A stretch of DNA of 64,000 nt, taken from the NCBI GenBank assembly GCA_029194665.1, contig JARFXO010000001.1:1030484-1094483 (forward strand), read 5' to 3'. Below are positions 42,813-53,035 of the stretch, one piece after another. Numbering within the stretch: the stretch's first letter is position 1; every line of letters starts with the position of its first letter. The position numbers were made by a program, and so were the translations under genes. This DNA is from Nitrospira sp. (GTDB lineage Bacteria > Nitrospirota > Nitrospiria > Nitrospirales > Nitrospiraceae). The notes under the pieces are model-generated. The model saw only the letters and a program-made list of their open reading frames with translations, searched no databases and was not told where the DNA came from.

Positions 42813-42840
42813 TTGAATTTGCTATCAAGCACACTACCCT
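42813..42840 (+). promoter_or_regulatory. Weak possible promoter for the lipopeptide synthetase
   Basis: TTGAAT and TACCCT are separated by 16 bases, about 40 bases before the start. The -10 element is poor. Other sites are not excluded. Confidence 0.2.
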
Positions 42841-42881
42841 AGTCATCGGTGAAGGGATAACCGGTAACAGTTATTAGAGTT

Positions 42882-45800
42882 TTGTCAGAGTCGAAGTCTG
42901 GGTGTCGCGCGTACATGTTTAAGCTTCCTCCCCGGGCCATCCATAGCCTCCCTGATCTCTTCGAACTTCGATGCCGGCAGGAGCCGGATAGGCTTGCCTA
43001 TGCCCTCATTCGTGACAACCTCGAAATCGAGAGTCAGCTGACCTATGGTCAGCTTGAACGCAGGGTGCGCTCGCTTGCCGGCCATCTCGCGCGGGCGGTT
43101 TCACCGGGAACCAAAGCTCTGCTGCTCTACCCACAGGGACTCGAGGCCGTGTGCGCCTTCTGGGCATGTGTCTGTGCCGGTGTCGTGCCGGTTCCCGCCC
43201 CGGCTCCCGATCCCGTCAGACAGAAACACAGCCTGCCGAGACTTCGCTCTATTATTGAGGATGCCCAGGCGTCGCTTGTGCTCACGACCTCCGGCATCCA
43301 GACTCTGTCTTCTGAGCTCTCAATCGCGAAGGGAGTGGGTCAGATTCAATGGGTGACGACTGATCAACCCAACGATGAGGTCGACTCGATTGAGTTGCCC
43401 TGCCCTCCCAGCACCGCTCTTGCCTATCTGCAATATACCTCAGGATCGACGGCCGCTCCTCGTGGGGTCATGATCCGTCATGGGAACGTGCTTGCCCATT
43501 GCAAAGCCTTGAGTCTGGCCGGAGAAGTGTCGGACAACAGCCGGTCACTCTGCTGGTTGCCGTACTTCCATGACTATGGGTTACTGCATGGAATCATCGC
43601 GCCGTTCTATGCCGGTATTCCCGCCTATCTGATGTCGCCCATCACGTTTCTGCGGCGGCCGCTACGCTGGCTTGAAGCGGTGGCCCGATTTGCCATTACC
43701 CACAGCGGGGGACCGAACTTTTCCTATGAAGCTTGCCTCAGGACTGTACGGCAGCAAGAAGGGTGGCAGGGTGACTTGAGCAAGTGGATGGTCGCCAGTT
43801 GCGGCGCCGAACCAATTCATCCGGATACGGTTGAGCAGTTTATCGCCATTTTTGGTTCGCGTGGCTTCCGAAGCAAGGCATTTGCCCCGGGGTATGGGCT
43901 TGCGGAGGCCACGCTGTTGGTAACGATGAAGCGGGCCGGAGCCGAACCGAGCTTCTTGCATGTAGACGCCGACTCCTTGGCCGACTCGATCGTTAAAGAG
44001 TCCCCCGCATCGCAACAGCGAACTCGGACATTGGTCGGATGTGGGGAGCCCCTCGAAGAGACTCATATACGGATTGTGAATCCTACGACTCACCGCGAGT
44101 GCCCGCCAGACCTTGTGGGAGAAGTGTGGCTGGCTGGAGCCGGGGTCGGTTCTGGATACTGGGACAAACCGGAAGAAACCGACACCACATTTAATGCCAC
44201 GATCGCTGGGTCAGGAGAGGGTCCCTATTTACGAACCGGCGATCTGGGATTCCTCCACTGCGGAGAGCTGTTCCTGACTGGACGTCTCAAAGATCTGATC
44301 ATCGTACGTGGGCGAAATTATTATCCTCAGGATCTGGAGTGGTCGGCCCAACAGGCGCATCCCGGCTTGCGACATGGAGGTGGAGCAGCCTTCTCCGTTG
44401 AGGGCGAGACCGGAGAGCTGGTGGTGCTGGTCCATGAGATCGAGAAACAGCTGCCTGAATCCAACCTGAGGGAAGTGGTGAGCTGCATCCGTCGCGCGCT
44501 GGCCGACGAATATGAACTCGAAATCCACAGGGTGGTGCTGGTCAAGTCCGGCACGATCCCCAGAACCTCCAGCGGAAAAATTCAGCGGGGCGCCTGCAGA
44601 GCCGCCTTTGAGTCAGGCCGACTTGCCGTAGTCATGGCGAGCACGCTCGACCTGGCTCCGGAGTCGGAAACCGATGGAGCGCCGAACGAGACTCCGCAAA
44701 CTCCCGTCGAGAAACGACTGGCCGATATTTGGCAAGAGGTGCTCGGAGGACAGCATCCGCACCGCCATGCGAACTTCTTTGCACTCGGAGGCAATTCGCT
44801 CCTCGCAGCACAGGTTGTTGCACGCATCCTCGATATCTTCCACGTCGAGCTCCCGCTCAGTGTGCTGTTCGAATGCCCGACATTGTCCGCGCTCGCCGCT
44901 CGGATCGGTCAACCGAGCACGAGTCTGAATGCCTCAGATCGTGCCGGGGAGGGAGATGGGTACAGCAATGTCGACGGTGGAACAGGGAGTTCACCCGTTC
45001 CGCTTCCTTCGGCATCCCCAAGAGAAGGCAGGATTCCCCTTAGTCCTTCGCAACAGCGACTGTGGTTCCTGGAACAAGTTCGCCCTGGGAGCGCGATCAA
45101 CCATATTTCCATGGAGGTGCGCCTACGCGGGGCGGTCAACCCAGAGGTGTTGGAGCGGTCCGTGCAGGAAATCGCCCGTCGTCACGAGATTCTTCGAACT
45201 CGTTTCGGATCGGAGCGAGGCGAGGGATTCGCAGAAGTTTCCTCTGAGGCAATCGTCACGATCAGACGGCAAGATTTCCAAACATTGGACCCTCTAGAGC
45301 AAGAAATGCAGGTACGGCAATTCCTACGAGCGGAGAGGAGCCGGCCGTTCGACTTACGACAGGGGCCGCTATTCAGAGTGACCCTGCTGGCCCTTGAACC
45401 GACTGTGAATGTCCTCGCTCTGACGGTCCACCGTCTGGTCGCCGATGGGTGGTCTCTCCGTATCTTCTGGAAAGAATTGGCCCTTCTCTGGGAAGCCGGT
45501 GGCGATGTTCAAGGGGCTCGCCTTCCCACATTGACCGTTCAGTATGCGGACTATGCCGATTGGCAGAGAGCCAGGCTTGATCACGGCCTTCGTGAGGTCC
45601 ATCGAGCCTACTGGGTTCGGCAGTTGAGCGGCGCTCGTTCTCCCGCTGAACTACCGGCCGATCGTCAGAGGCCGCGAGTGCGCACGTTCGAGGGAGGTCT
45701 GCGATCGCGATCGCTTTCTCCGAAACTTTCGGCCGACCTCGACCTCTTCTGTCAGCAACAGAACGTCACAACGTTCATGGTGCTGTATGCCGTCTTTGCG

Positions 45801-48800
45801 ACTTGGCTGCGTCGTTACACACAAGAGTCGGATATCGTCATCGGATCGATCGTGGCCGGCAGGCGTCGGAGAGAGATCGAAGACATGATGGGCTATTGCG
45901 TCAATACCGTAGCGTTGCGGTCCGAGCTCTCGAATGGGATGACAGGACAAGAATTGCTGAAGCAGGTCCGCCGGGTGGTGGTGGACGCCTATGACCATCA
46001 GGACCTACCATTTGAAGAGGTCATCGAGGCGCTGTCGTTACACCGAGAGCGTCAGCTGTCTCCGCTGTTTAACGTCATGATCGTGTGTGAAGATGACCCC
46101 TTGTCCACGTTCACCGTCAGGGATCTTGAGGTCGCTCATCTCCCCTGGGAGCCGACTGCGTCGGAGTTCGATCTTGTGTTGATGGTGGTCAACAAGGCTG
46201 ACGGCCTGGACTTGGCGTTGCTCCATGATTCCACGATTTTCGATGACTCGACGATCGACCGCATGTTGGGGCAGCTTGAGATCCTTCTTGAGGAATTTCT
46301 CGCGAAACCTGAGGCTCCGCTTGACCAACATTCATTGCTGACCACCGAGGAGAAACGGCACATTCAACTGACGTGGAACGAACCACGTCACTCGGCCTCG
46401 GGTATCCATGCGCTCATCGAGGCGCAAGTTGATCGGACTCCTCATGCACCGGCTGTCACGTGCGGAGACCAGTCTATCAGCTACCAAGAACTGAACCGAC
46501 GAGCGAATCGAGTCGCTCGCGCGCTCCAGAAATTAGGGGTCGTTCCAGATCTCCCGGTGGGTCTCTGTGTCGAGCGCTCGGTGGACGCCCTCGTGGGCCT
46601 CCTGGGCATTCTCAAAGCCGGGGGCGGGTATGTTCCCCTGGATCCCTCCTTCCCCAGTCATCGTCTCCAGCTCATGTTGGAGGACGCCCAAGTTTCCATC
46701 GTCGTCACACAGGCACACCTCCGTACCCACCTACAGAGTTATCGAGGCCAAATCTGTGATCTAGAAACCCTGTGTACATCCACTCTGGGCGGAGCGGAAG
46801 AGGAGAACTTAGCACTTCCTGTTTCCCCTGATCAGCTCGCCTATATCATCTACACTTCTGGCTCGACAGGGCACCCCAAGGGCGTGGCCGTGCCACACCG
46901 CGGTCTGGTGACCTCTCTTCAGGCCAGACTTCAGTACTATCAGGAACCGGTTTCCAGGTTTTTACTGACCTTCTCGCTGGCCTTTGATGGGTCCGTGACG
47001 GGCATATTTTGGACCTTGCTGCAGGGAGGGGAACTGGTCATTCCATCAGAGACCGCCCATCGAGACCCAACAGAGCTGGCAACGCTCATCGAGCACCATC
47101 GCATCTCGCACATCGTGTGGGTCCCTTCTTTGTACCGTGTCGTGCTGGGTGAGGTGTTGAGTACTCAGCTGGAATCGCTGCTTGTCGTCATTACTGCCGG
47201 AGAAAACCTGCCTCTTGAACTTGTGCAACGGCATTACCAGCTCCTGCCTCATGCCGTGCTGTACAACGAGTATGGACCAACGGAGACCACGGTCTGGTGC
47301 AGTGTGTATCAAACGACTCGTGAGGAAACGGGGGCCCGCGTACCGATCGGCAAACCCATCGACCATATGCAGCTCTATGTGCTGGATGGACGCCTGCAAC
47401 CGATGCCGATCGACGTACCGGGAGAACTCTATATCTCGGGAGAGTGTCTGGCCCGCGGCTATGTCAACCAGCCGCAGTTGACCCAAGAGCGGTTTCTTGC
47501 GAATCCCTTCGTGGCCGGCACCAGGCTCTATCGGACCGGTGACCTAGCGCGGTACCGCGCCGACGGCAATGTGGAGTTTCTGGGAAGAGTGGATCAACAA
47601 GTCAAGCTGCGTGGATATCGGATCGAACTGGGCGAAATCGAATATGTGTTGAGTAACTTCCCGGGCGTGCATCAAGCGGCGGCGCTCCTTCGGGAGGATA
47701 AACCGGAACAGCACCGGTTGGTAGGCTATGTCGCCGGCGAGCCATCACTGAGAGAGACGCTCGACCAGGTTCGCAGTCATCTTGCAGCTCGGTTACCGCA
47801 CTACATGGTGCCATCCGTCATTCTGTGGCTGGAGACGATGCCGCTCAGTGCTACCGGGAAAGTGAATCGACATGCGCTTCCCACTCCGGAACTCACAGCC
47901 GGTCGGGCGGCAGCCAGGATAGCTCCAAGAAATCAGGTCGAAGAATCATTGGCTGAGCTGTGGAAATCAGTGCTTCAAGTCCCCGAGGCAGGCATCCACG
48001 ACCATTTCTTCGAGCAGGGAGGCCACTCTCTGGTGGCGACCCAGCTCGTCTCCCGGATACACGAGCTTTTTGAGGTCGACGTCTCCCTACAGGCGCTTTT
48101 TGAGCGCCCGACCATCGCGGCATTGGCCGAAGAAGTCATACGGTTGCGCCAGAGGGAAAAGGCTTCCGTGATGCCGCCGATCGTTTCGGTGCCCAGGGAC
48201 CAGCCGCTCCCGCTTTCCTATTCTCAACAACGCATGTGGCTCATGCATCAGCTGGCTCCTCAGAGCACGGCGTATAACATGCCGTTCGCGTCTCGGCAAA
48301 TGGGACGCCTCAACAAAGCAGCCCTTCGGAGTACGATCGATGCCATCTGTAGCCGACATGAGGCATTTAGAACGACGTTCATGATGAGGGGTGATGGACC
48401 GGTCCAAGTGATCCACCCCTTTCGCTCTCCCCATTGGACAGAGGTGGATCTTCAGGACGTGCCCCTCGAACATCGACGACAGCAGGCGGCTCGGCTTGTC
48501 GAGCAGGAAGCGAACCAACCGTTCGATCTTGAGAAGGGCCCACTGGCACGGTTCCTCTTGATTGAGATCGAGCCCGAGGACTATGTGTTGGTCCTCACGA
48601 TGCATCATATCATCGGAGATCAGTGGTCGTTCGGGATCATCGGGTATGAGTTTGCATTCTTCTACAATGCGTTTTCGCAAGGAGAAATGCCTGCGCCAAA
48701 GGCGATCCCGCTTCAATATGCCGACTATGCGGTGTGGCAGCGGCGTTGCCTGACCGACGACCGCCTCAGCACACAATCGGATTATTGGCAGAAGAAGCTG

Positions 48801-51800
48801 GCCGGACTGCCGAAGCTTTCCTTGCCGACCGATTACACACGACATCTGGTGCAGACATTTAACGGCTCACATCGCATGCTGGAGTTGCCTACCTCGTTGA
48901 TCGAGCGACTGAAGCAATTCAGCGCTGAGCACAATGTGACGGTGTTCATGACCCTGTTGGCCTGTTTCCAGATTCTCCTGAGTCGCTATTCCGGCCAATT
49001 CGATGTGGCCGTAGGCTCTCCTATCGCCAACCGGACTCAATCCGCGGTCGAGTCGATCATCGGCTCGTTTGTCAATACGCTCGTCCTGCGTACCGATCTC
49101 TCCGGCGATCCGACGTTCATCGAGTTGATGGCGCGGGTGCGGGAAACGGCGCTGGAGGCCTATGCCAATCAGGACTTCCCCTTCGATAAATTGGTCGAGA
49201 CGATGCACTCCGCTCGCGACCATAGCTCTGCCCCGCTCGTGCAGGTGCTCTTCAATGTACCGAATGCTCCTATCGGAGAAATCAACGTCCAAGGATTGAG
49301 CTGGGTGCCGTTCGAGGTGGAGACACAAGCGGCGCAATTCGACTTGAGCTTGACGATCGAGACGGAGTTTTCCCGGAAAGCTTACTTGACGTTCAATACC
49401 GATCTCTTTGAGCCCCAGACCGCTGAACGGATGTTGGGTCAGTATAAGGTCTTGCTGCTGACCGCCTTGGCGAATCCGGACAGTAAGTTATCCGAGCTTC
49501 CGACCGTAACGGCAATCGAACGCCGACAGATGTTGCAGGATTGGAACCGCACGCAAAGAGATTACCCACAGTCTGAATGTTTCCCCCAACTGTTTGAGGC
49601 ACAGGTCGAGAGGACGCCTGACACCGTGGCGTTGTCGATGGGACGAGAGGTGCTGCGGTACGGTGAGCTCAATGCCCGAGCTAATCAGTTGGCGCGATAT
49701 CTCCAAACGCTGGGCGCCAAGCCTGGCGTGACGGTGGGTATTGGTCTAGAGCGATCCTTCGAGATGGTGATAGCGTTGATGGCCGTGATGAAAAGCGGTG
49801 CGGCCTACGTGCCCCTTGACCCTGACTATCCACGTGATCGTCTTCGGTATATGTCGGAGAACGCCTCGCTCGCCATTGTGCTCACATCTGAAGCGCTGGC
49901 GGATCGGTTTGATGCTCAAGTCTGCCGCAGGGTGTGCCTCGATCGAGAATCGGGTAGGATCGCACGGGAGTCGGACCATAATGTTCCTCCGTCCGCCACG
50001 CCTCATGATTTGGCGTACATCCTGTACACGTCTGGGTCGACGGGCCAGCCCAAGGGAGTGGAAATTCCACACCAAGCACTGGTGAACTTCTTGTGTTCGA
50101 TACGACAGGAGCCGGGATGTTTACCCGAGGACGTCATGCTCTCCGTCACGACGCTCTCTTTCGATATCGCCGGATTGGAGTTGTATGTGCCGTTACTGGT
50201 TGGAGCCCGTGTCGAGATCGCCGATCGCGCCGTTGCCATGGACGGACGACAACTGCGGGTTCTTTGTGAAGCTGTTCAGCCGACGATCATGCAAGCGACT
50301 CCTGCCACATGGCGAATGCTCGTTGAGGCTGGATGGCAAGGCAGTAACAGATTGACGGTACTCTGCGGTGGAGAGCCCCTTCCACCCGATCTTGCGACGC
50401 TCTTGTTGGATCGGAGCGTCGCCCTCTGGAATATGTATGGCCCGACCGAAACCACGATTTGGTCTACGATCGAGAGAATCGAGCGGAGCGATGGGGAAAT
50501 CACTATCGGAAGACCGATTGCCAATACGGAAGTGTATATCCTGGATCAATTCCTCCAACCGGTTCCCATCGGAGTCTCCGGGGAGCTCTATATCGGAGGC
50601 CATGGGTTAGCCCGAGGCTATTGCGGGAGGCCGGATTTAACGCAGGAGCGGTTCATTCCTCATCCATTTTCTCAAGAGCCGGCGAGATTGTATCGAACGG
50701 GAGACTCGGCACGGTATCGCCCGGATGGACGCATCGTGCACCTCGGCCGATTGGATCACCAAGTCAAGATCAGAGGGTTCCGAATCGAATTGGGCGAGAT
50801 CGAGACAGCGTTGAACCGCCATCACGCCGTCCGTCAGACCGTCGTCATAGCAAGGGACGATGACCACGGTGTGAAGCAATTAGTGGCGTATCTGGTCTGC
50901 CAGGAAGGCTCTATTCCAAGCCAGCCGGAACTTCGCGCGTTTCTGCGGGCCGAGATTCCTGAGTATATGGTCCCGTCGCTCTTCGTCTTTTTGAAGGCCA
51001 TGCCCTTGACCGCGAATAACAAGGTCGACAGGAAAGCATTGCCGGCTCCGGACTCCACTCGCGCGAGTAGCCCCGTTCACGTCGCGCCTCGCGATCGGAT
51101 GGAGATACAGATGGCGGCCTTGTGGCAACAAGTGTTCGAGGTCGACAAGGTCGGCATTCACGACAACTTTTTCGATCTCGGAGGCCATTCACTCAAAGCG
51201 GCTCAACTGTTCCATCTCATTGAACAGGTATTCGCCCGGCATCTTCCGCTTTCCACGCTGTTTCAAGCGCCGACTATCGCCGGTCTCACGTCGCTTCTTG
51301 TGGAGGAGCACCGGACACCCCCATGGCAATCGCTCGTCACCCTGCAACTCGGAAGATCGGCCGCCCCGGTGTTTCTGGTGTCGGCAGCAGCAGGAGGAGT
51401 GTTGTGGTATGCGCAGCTGGCGAGGCTTTTGGGTCAGGCACATCCGGTGTATGGTCTACAAGCCAGAGGGTATGATGGGACAGCGGAACCGTACGACTCC
51501 ATGTATGAGATCGCGAGGCATTACATCGCTGAATTGCGTTCGCGCCACCCCCATGGTCCATACGTGATCGTCGGCATCTGTACGGGCGGGCTGGTCGCCT
51601 ATGAGATGGCGCAGCAATTGGCCGAGCAGAACCAAGAAGTCACCTTGGTTATCGCGAACAGTTGGCATCCGACTTCGTATACCTCCTATAAGTACAGTTA
51701 TGATCTCCCAGCTGCGCTCGCGTTCCCGCTGGAAATCCTTTCCGTCACGCTGAGCGCCTGCGGCGAGCTCCGTCGAATGCCTATCACCCAGTGGGGTCAA

Positions 51801-52163
51801 GTCCTGAAGTACCACGGCAGTTTGCTTTTGTCACGGTTACGACAACCGGCCCCGAAGGAACCGGTGGAGCTTCGGTACAACCATATGCGACTCGCGATAT
51901 TCCGCGCGGCCGCCCGTTATACGATACGTCCCTATCGCGGACACATACTGAACATTGTGGCAGCGAAACGGATCATGGAGCATGATACCAGGCGTGTCTG
52001 GAGCGAACTGGCGGCCGAAGGGTGCCGGACTGTTGAGATTGCGACTCGGCGCACGACGGACCTGCTTATTTCACCGCACGTCGAAGAGATATCCTCCCAC
52101 ATTCGTCGCTATATCGCCGAGCGTTCTCTCGATGCCCCTCGGCCGCATAATAGGGCTGCGTGA
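42882..52163 (+). CDS. Lipopeptide synthetase FAAL-ACP-C-A-PCP-C-A-PCP-TE
   Basis: This 3093-residue nonribosomal peptide synthetase begins with a fatty acyl-AMP ligase (about 15-590; YTSGSTAAPRG, WLPYFHDYG). A carrier (Ser639), condensation C1 (about 710-1140), adenylation A1 (1185-1660), carrier (Ser1716), condensation C2 (1765-2190), adenylation A2 (2230-2700), carrier (Ser2770) and thioesterase (2820-3080) follow. A fatty acid is thus joined to two residues. Read by eye, the A1 pocket is D-G-T-W-I-A-E-V-W, partly Tyr-like; A2 is D-I-L-Q-L-G-M-I-W, close to glycine codes. C1 has HRLVADG instead of HHxxxDG; C2 has HHIIGDQ. The thioesterase has Cys2900 (GICTGG) for Ser and Asn2926 where Asp is usual; His3066 is present. 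The start is uncertain: TTG at 42882 or ATG at 42915. No epimerisation domain is seen. Confidence 0.93.
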   Translation: MSESKSGCRAYMFKLPPRAIHSLPDLFELRCRQEPDRLAYALIRDNLEIESQLTYGQLERRVRSLAGHLARAVSPGTKALLLYPQGLEAVCAFWACVCAGVVPVPAPAPDPVRQKHSLPRLRSIIEDAQASLVLTTSGIQTLSSELSIAKGVGQIQWVTTDQPNDEVDSIELPCPPSTALAYLQYTSGSTAAPRGVMIRHGNVLAHCKALSLAGEVSDNSRSLCWLPYFHDYGLLHGIIAPFYAGIPAYLMSPITFLRRPLRWLEAVARFAITHSGGPNFSYEACLRTVRQQEGWQGDLSKWMVASCGAEPIHPDTVEQFIAIFGSRGFRSKAFAPGYGLAEATLLVTMKRAGAEPSFLHVDADSLADSIVKESPASQQRTRTLVGCGEPLEETHIRIVNPTTHRECPPDLVGEVWLAGAGVGSGYWDKPEETDTTFNATIAGSGEGPYLRTGDLGFLHCGELFLTGRLKDLIIVRGRNYYPQDLEWSAQQAHPGLRHGGGAAFSVEGETGELVVLVHEIEKQLPESNLREVVSCIRRALADEYELEIHRVVLVKSGTIPRTSSGKIQRGACRAAFESGRLAVVMASTLDLAPESETDGAPNETPQTPVEKRLADIWQEVLGGQHPHRHANFFALGGNSLLAAQVVARILDIFHVELPLSVLFECPTLSALAARIGQPSTSLNASDRAGEGDGYSNVDGGTGSSPVPLPSASPREGRIPLSPSQQRLWFLEQVRPGSAINHISMEVRLRGAVNPEVLERSVQEIARRHEILRTRFGSERGEGFAEVSSEAIVTIRRQDFQTLDPLEQEMQVRQFLRAERSRPFDLRQGPLFRVTLLALEPTVNVLALTVHRLVADGWSLRIFWKELALLWEAGGDVQGARLPTLTVQYADYADWQRARLDHGLREVHRAYWVRQLSGARSPAELPADRQRPRVRTFEGGLRSRSLSPKLSADLDLFCQQQNVTTFMVLYAVFATWLRRYTQESDIVIGSIVAGRRRREIEDMMGYCVNTVALRSELSNGMTGQELLKQVRRVVVDAYDHQDLPFEEVIEALSLHRERQLSPLFNVMIVCEDDPLSTFTVRDLEVAHLPWEPTASEFDLVLMVVNKADGLDLALLHDSTIFDDSTIDRMLGQLEILLEEFLAKPEAPLDQHSLLTTEEKRHIQLTWNEPRHSASGIHALIEAQVDRTPHAPAVTCGDQSISYQELNRRANRVARALQKLGVVPDLPVGLCVERSVDALVGLLGILKAGGGYVPLDPSFPSHRLQLMLEDAQVSIVVTQAHLRTHLQSYRGQICDLETLCTSTLGGAEEENLALPVSPDQLAYIIYTSGSTGHPKGVAVPHRGLVTSLQARLQYYQEPVSRFLLTFSLAFDGSVTGIFWTLLQGGELVIPSETAHRDPTELATLIEHHRISHIVWVPSLYRVVLGEVLSTQLESLLVVITAGENLPLELVQRHYQLLPHAVLYNEYGPTETTVWCSVYQTTREETGARVPIGKPIDHMQLYVLDGRLQPMPIDVPGELYISGECLARGYVNQPQLTQERFLANPFVAGTRLYRTGDLARYRADGNVEFLGRVDQQVKLRGYRIELGEIEYVLSNFPGVHQAAALLREDKPEQHRLVGYVAGEPSLRETLDQVRSHLAARLPHYMVPSVILWLETMPLSATGKVNRHALPTPELTAGRAAARIAPRNQVEESLAELWKSVLQVPEAGIHDHFFEQGGHSLVATQLVSRIHELFEVDVSLQALFERPTIAALAEEVIRLRQREKASVMPPIVSVPRDQPLPLSYSQQRMWLMHQLAPQSTAYNMPFASRQMGRLNKAALRSTIDAICSRHEAFRTTFMMRGDGPVQVIHPFRSPHWTEVDLQDVPLEHRRQQAARLVEQEANQPFDLEKGPLARFLLIEIEPEDYVLVLTMHHIIGDQWSFGIIGYEFAFFYNAFSQGEMPAPKAIPLQYADYAVWQRRCLTDDRLSTQSDYWQKKLAGLPKLSLPTDYTRHLVQTFNGSHRMLELPTSLIERLKQFSAEHNVTVFMTLLACFQILLSRYSGQFDVAVGSPIANRTQSAVESIIGSFVNTLVLRTDLSGDPTFIELMARVRETALEAYANQDFPFDKLVETMHSARDHSSAPLVQVLFNVPNAPIGEINVQGLSWVPFEVETQAAQFDLSLTIETEFSRKAYLTFNTDLFEPQTAERMLGQYKVLLLTALANPDSKLSELPTVTAIERRQMLQDWNRTQRDYPQSECFPQLFEAQVERTPDTVALSMGREVLRYGELNARANQLARYLQTLGAKPGVTVGIGLERSFEMVIALMAVMKSGAAYVPLDPDYPRDRLRYMSENASLAIVLTSEALADRFDAQVCRRVCLDRESGRIARESDHNVPPSATPHDLAYILYTSGSTGQPKGVEIPHQALVNFLCSIRQEPGCLPEDVMLSVTTLSFDIAGLELYVPLLVGARVEIADRAVAMDGRQLRVLCEAVQPTIMQATPATWRMLVEAGWQGSNRLTVLCGGEPLPPDLATLLLDRSVALWNMYGPTETTIWSTIERIERSDGEITIGRPIANTEVYILDQFLQPVPIGVSGELYIGGHGLARGYCGRPDLTQERFIPHPFSQEPARLYRTGDSARYRPDGRIVHLGRLDHQVKIRGFRIELGEIETALNRHHAVRQTVVIARDDDHGVKQLVAYLVCQEGSIPSQPELRAFLRAEIPEYMVPSLFVFLKAMPLTANNKVDRKALPAPDSTRASSPVHVAPRDRMEIQMAALWQQVFEVDKVGIHDNFFDLGGHSLKAAQLFHLIEQVFARHLPLSTLFQAPTIAGLTSLLVEEHRTPPWQSLVTLQLGRSAAPVFLVSAAAGGVLWYAQLARLLGQAHPVYGLQARGYDGTAEPYDSMYEIARHYIAELRSRHPHGPYVIVGICTGGLVAYEMAQQLAEQNQEVTLVIANSWHPTSYTSYKYSYDLPAALAFPLEILSVTLSACGELRRMPITQWGQVLKYHGSLLLSRLRQPAPKEPVELRYNHMRLAIFRAAARYTIRPYRGHILNIVAAKRIMEHDTRRVWSELAAEGCRTVEIATRRTTDLLISPHVEEISSHIRRYIAERSLDAPRPHNRAA

Positions 52164-52200
52164 TCTTCGTCGCCCAGCTTCGTCCACCCGCGAAGCGACT

Positions 52201-52986
52201 ATGGGCATTAATGGCAACAGCGTGGTGATTTCCTTCCTACCCATTGAGCGCCTCACCGATACAAGGCAACTGGATCATATCCGTCTTGAAGAGAATGCCG
52301 TTCACCTGTGGGGGATCGAGCTCACCGGGTCGCGACACTGTCTGGAGCGATGCGGTGGCTGGTTGGATGAAGTCGAGCGGCACCGAGCGGCTCGCCTAAT
52401 CCGGGAGGATATCCGGCAGCGGTACGTGTTGGCTCACGGAGGCCTCAGGGCAGTGCTGAGTCGGTACCTTGGAGTCGACGCCGATGTGATCGCGCTGAAT
52501 CGCAACGCAACAGGCAAACCCTTCCTGACGAAGGAGTTACGAGACCGGTCGCCGATCACCTTCAATTTGTCTCATGCCCATGACCGTGCGCTCATTGCAA
52601 TCTCAAAAGGGCAGGAGGTCGGAGTTGATCTTGAGTTCGTTCGTGCGGATATCGAGGTTGCGAATCTATCCAAGCGTTTTTTTACTCCCTCCGAACATAC
52701 GGCGATCATGGAGGCGAGCGAGGAGCGGCGCGCCACGATCTTCTTCCGCTACTGGGTCGCCAAAGAGGCGCTGCTCAAGGCACAAGGTGTCGGCCTCGGA
52801 GGACTACCCGACTGCGAGATTGTCCTTGAGGGAAATGGAACCGACACAGAGGTTCAGGCCCGATTGGGCGCTCAGTTTTTAAATATGTTGAGGGTTCAGC
52901 TGGTTCCCTGTGAAACGGGATGGGAAGCAGCGGTGGCTGCTCAGCAGCTAGATGAGGTTAAACATTGCAGCCTCGACAGCCTGTAA
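52201..52986 (+). CDS. Sfp-type 4'-phosphopantetheinyl transferase
   Basis: The 261-residue enzyme has NATGKPFL, FNLSHAHDRALIA, VGVDLEF (magnesium-binding Asp/Glu) and FRYWVAKEALLKAQG, the ordered motifs of Sfp/Gsp transferases. It transfers phosphopantetheine from CoA to the Ser of carrier domains and should activate the three carriers of the synthetase just upstream. The ATG at 52201 lies 37 bases after its stop. The frame runs further upstream inside the synthetase gene (to 51955), but that part does not match the family. ATG at 52138 is another possible start. Confidence 0.9.
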   Translation: MGINGNSVVISFLPIERLTDTRQLDHIRLEENAVHLWGIELTGSRHCLERCGGWLDEVERHRAARLIREDIRQRYVLAHGGLRAVLSRYLGVDADVIALNRNATGKPFLTKELRDRSPITFNLSHAHDRALIAISKGQEVGVDLEFVRADIEVANLSKRFFTPSEHTAIMEASEERRATIFFRYWVAKEALLKAQGVGLGGLPDCEIVLEGNGTDTEVQARLGAQFLNMLRVQLVPCETGWEAAVAAQQLDEVKHCSLDSL

Positions 52987-53035
52987 TCGCGCGCTGTTGA
53001 GTTCAAGTTTTCCGCCGAATCCCACACCGGCTCCA

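Noticed and set aside
51955-52200. Upstream extension of the phosphopantetheinyl transferase
   Set aside because: It lies within the thioesterase-coding region of the synthetase and shows no transferase sequence.
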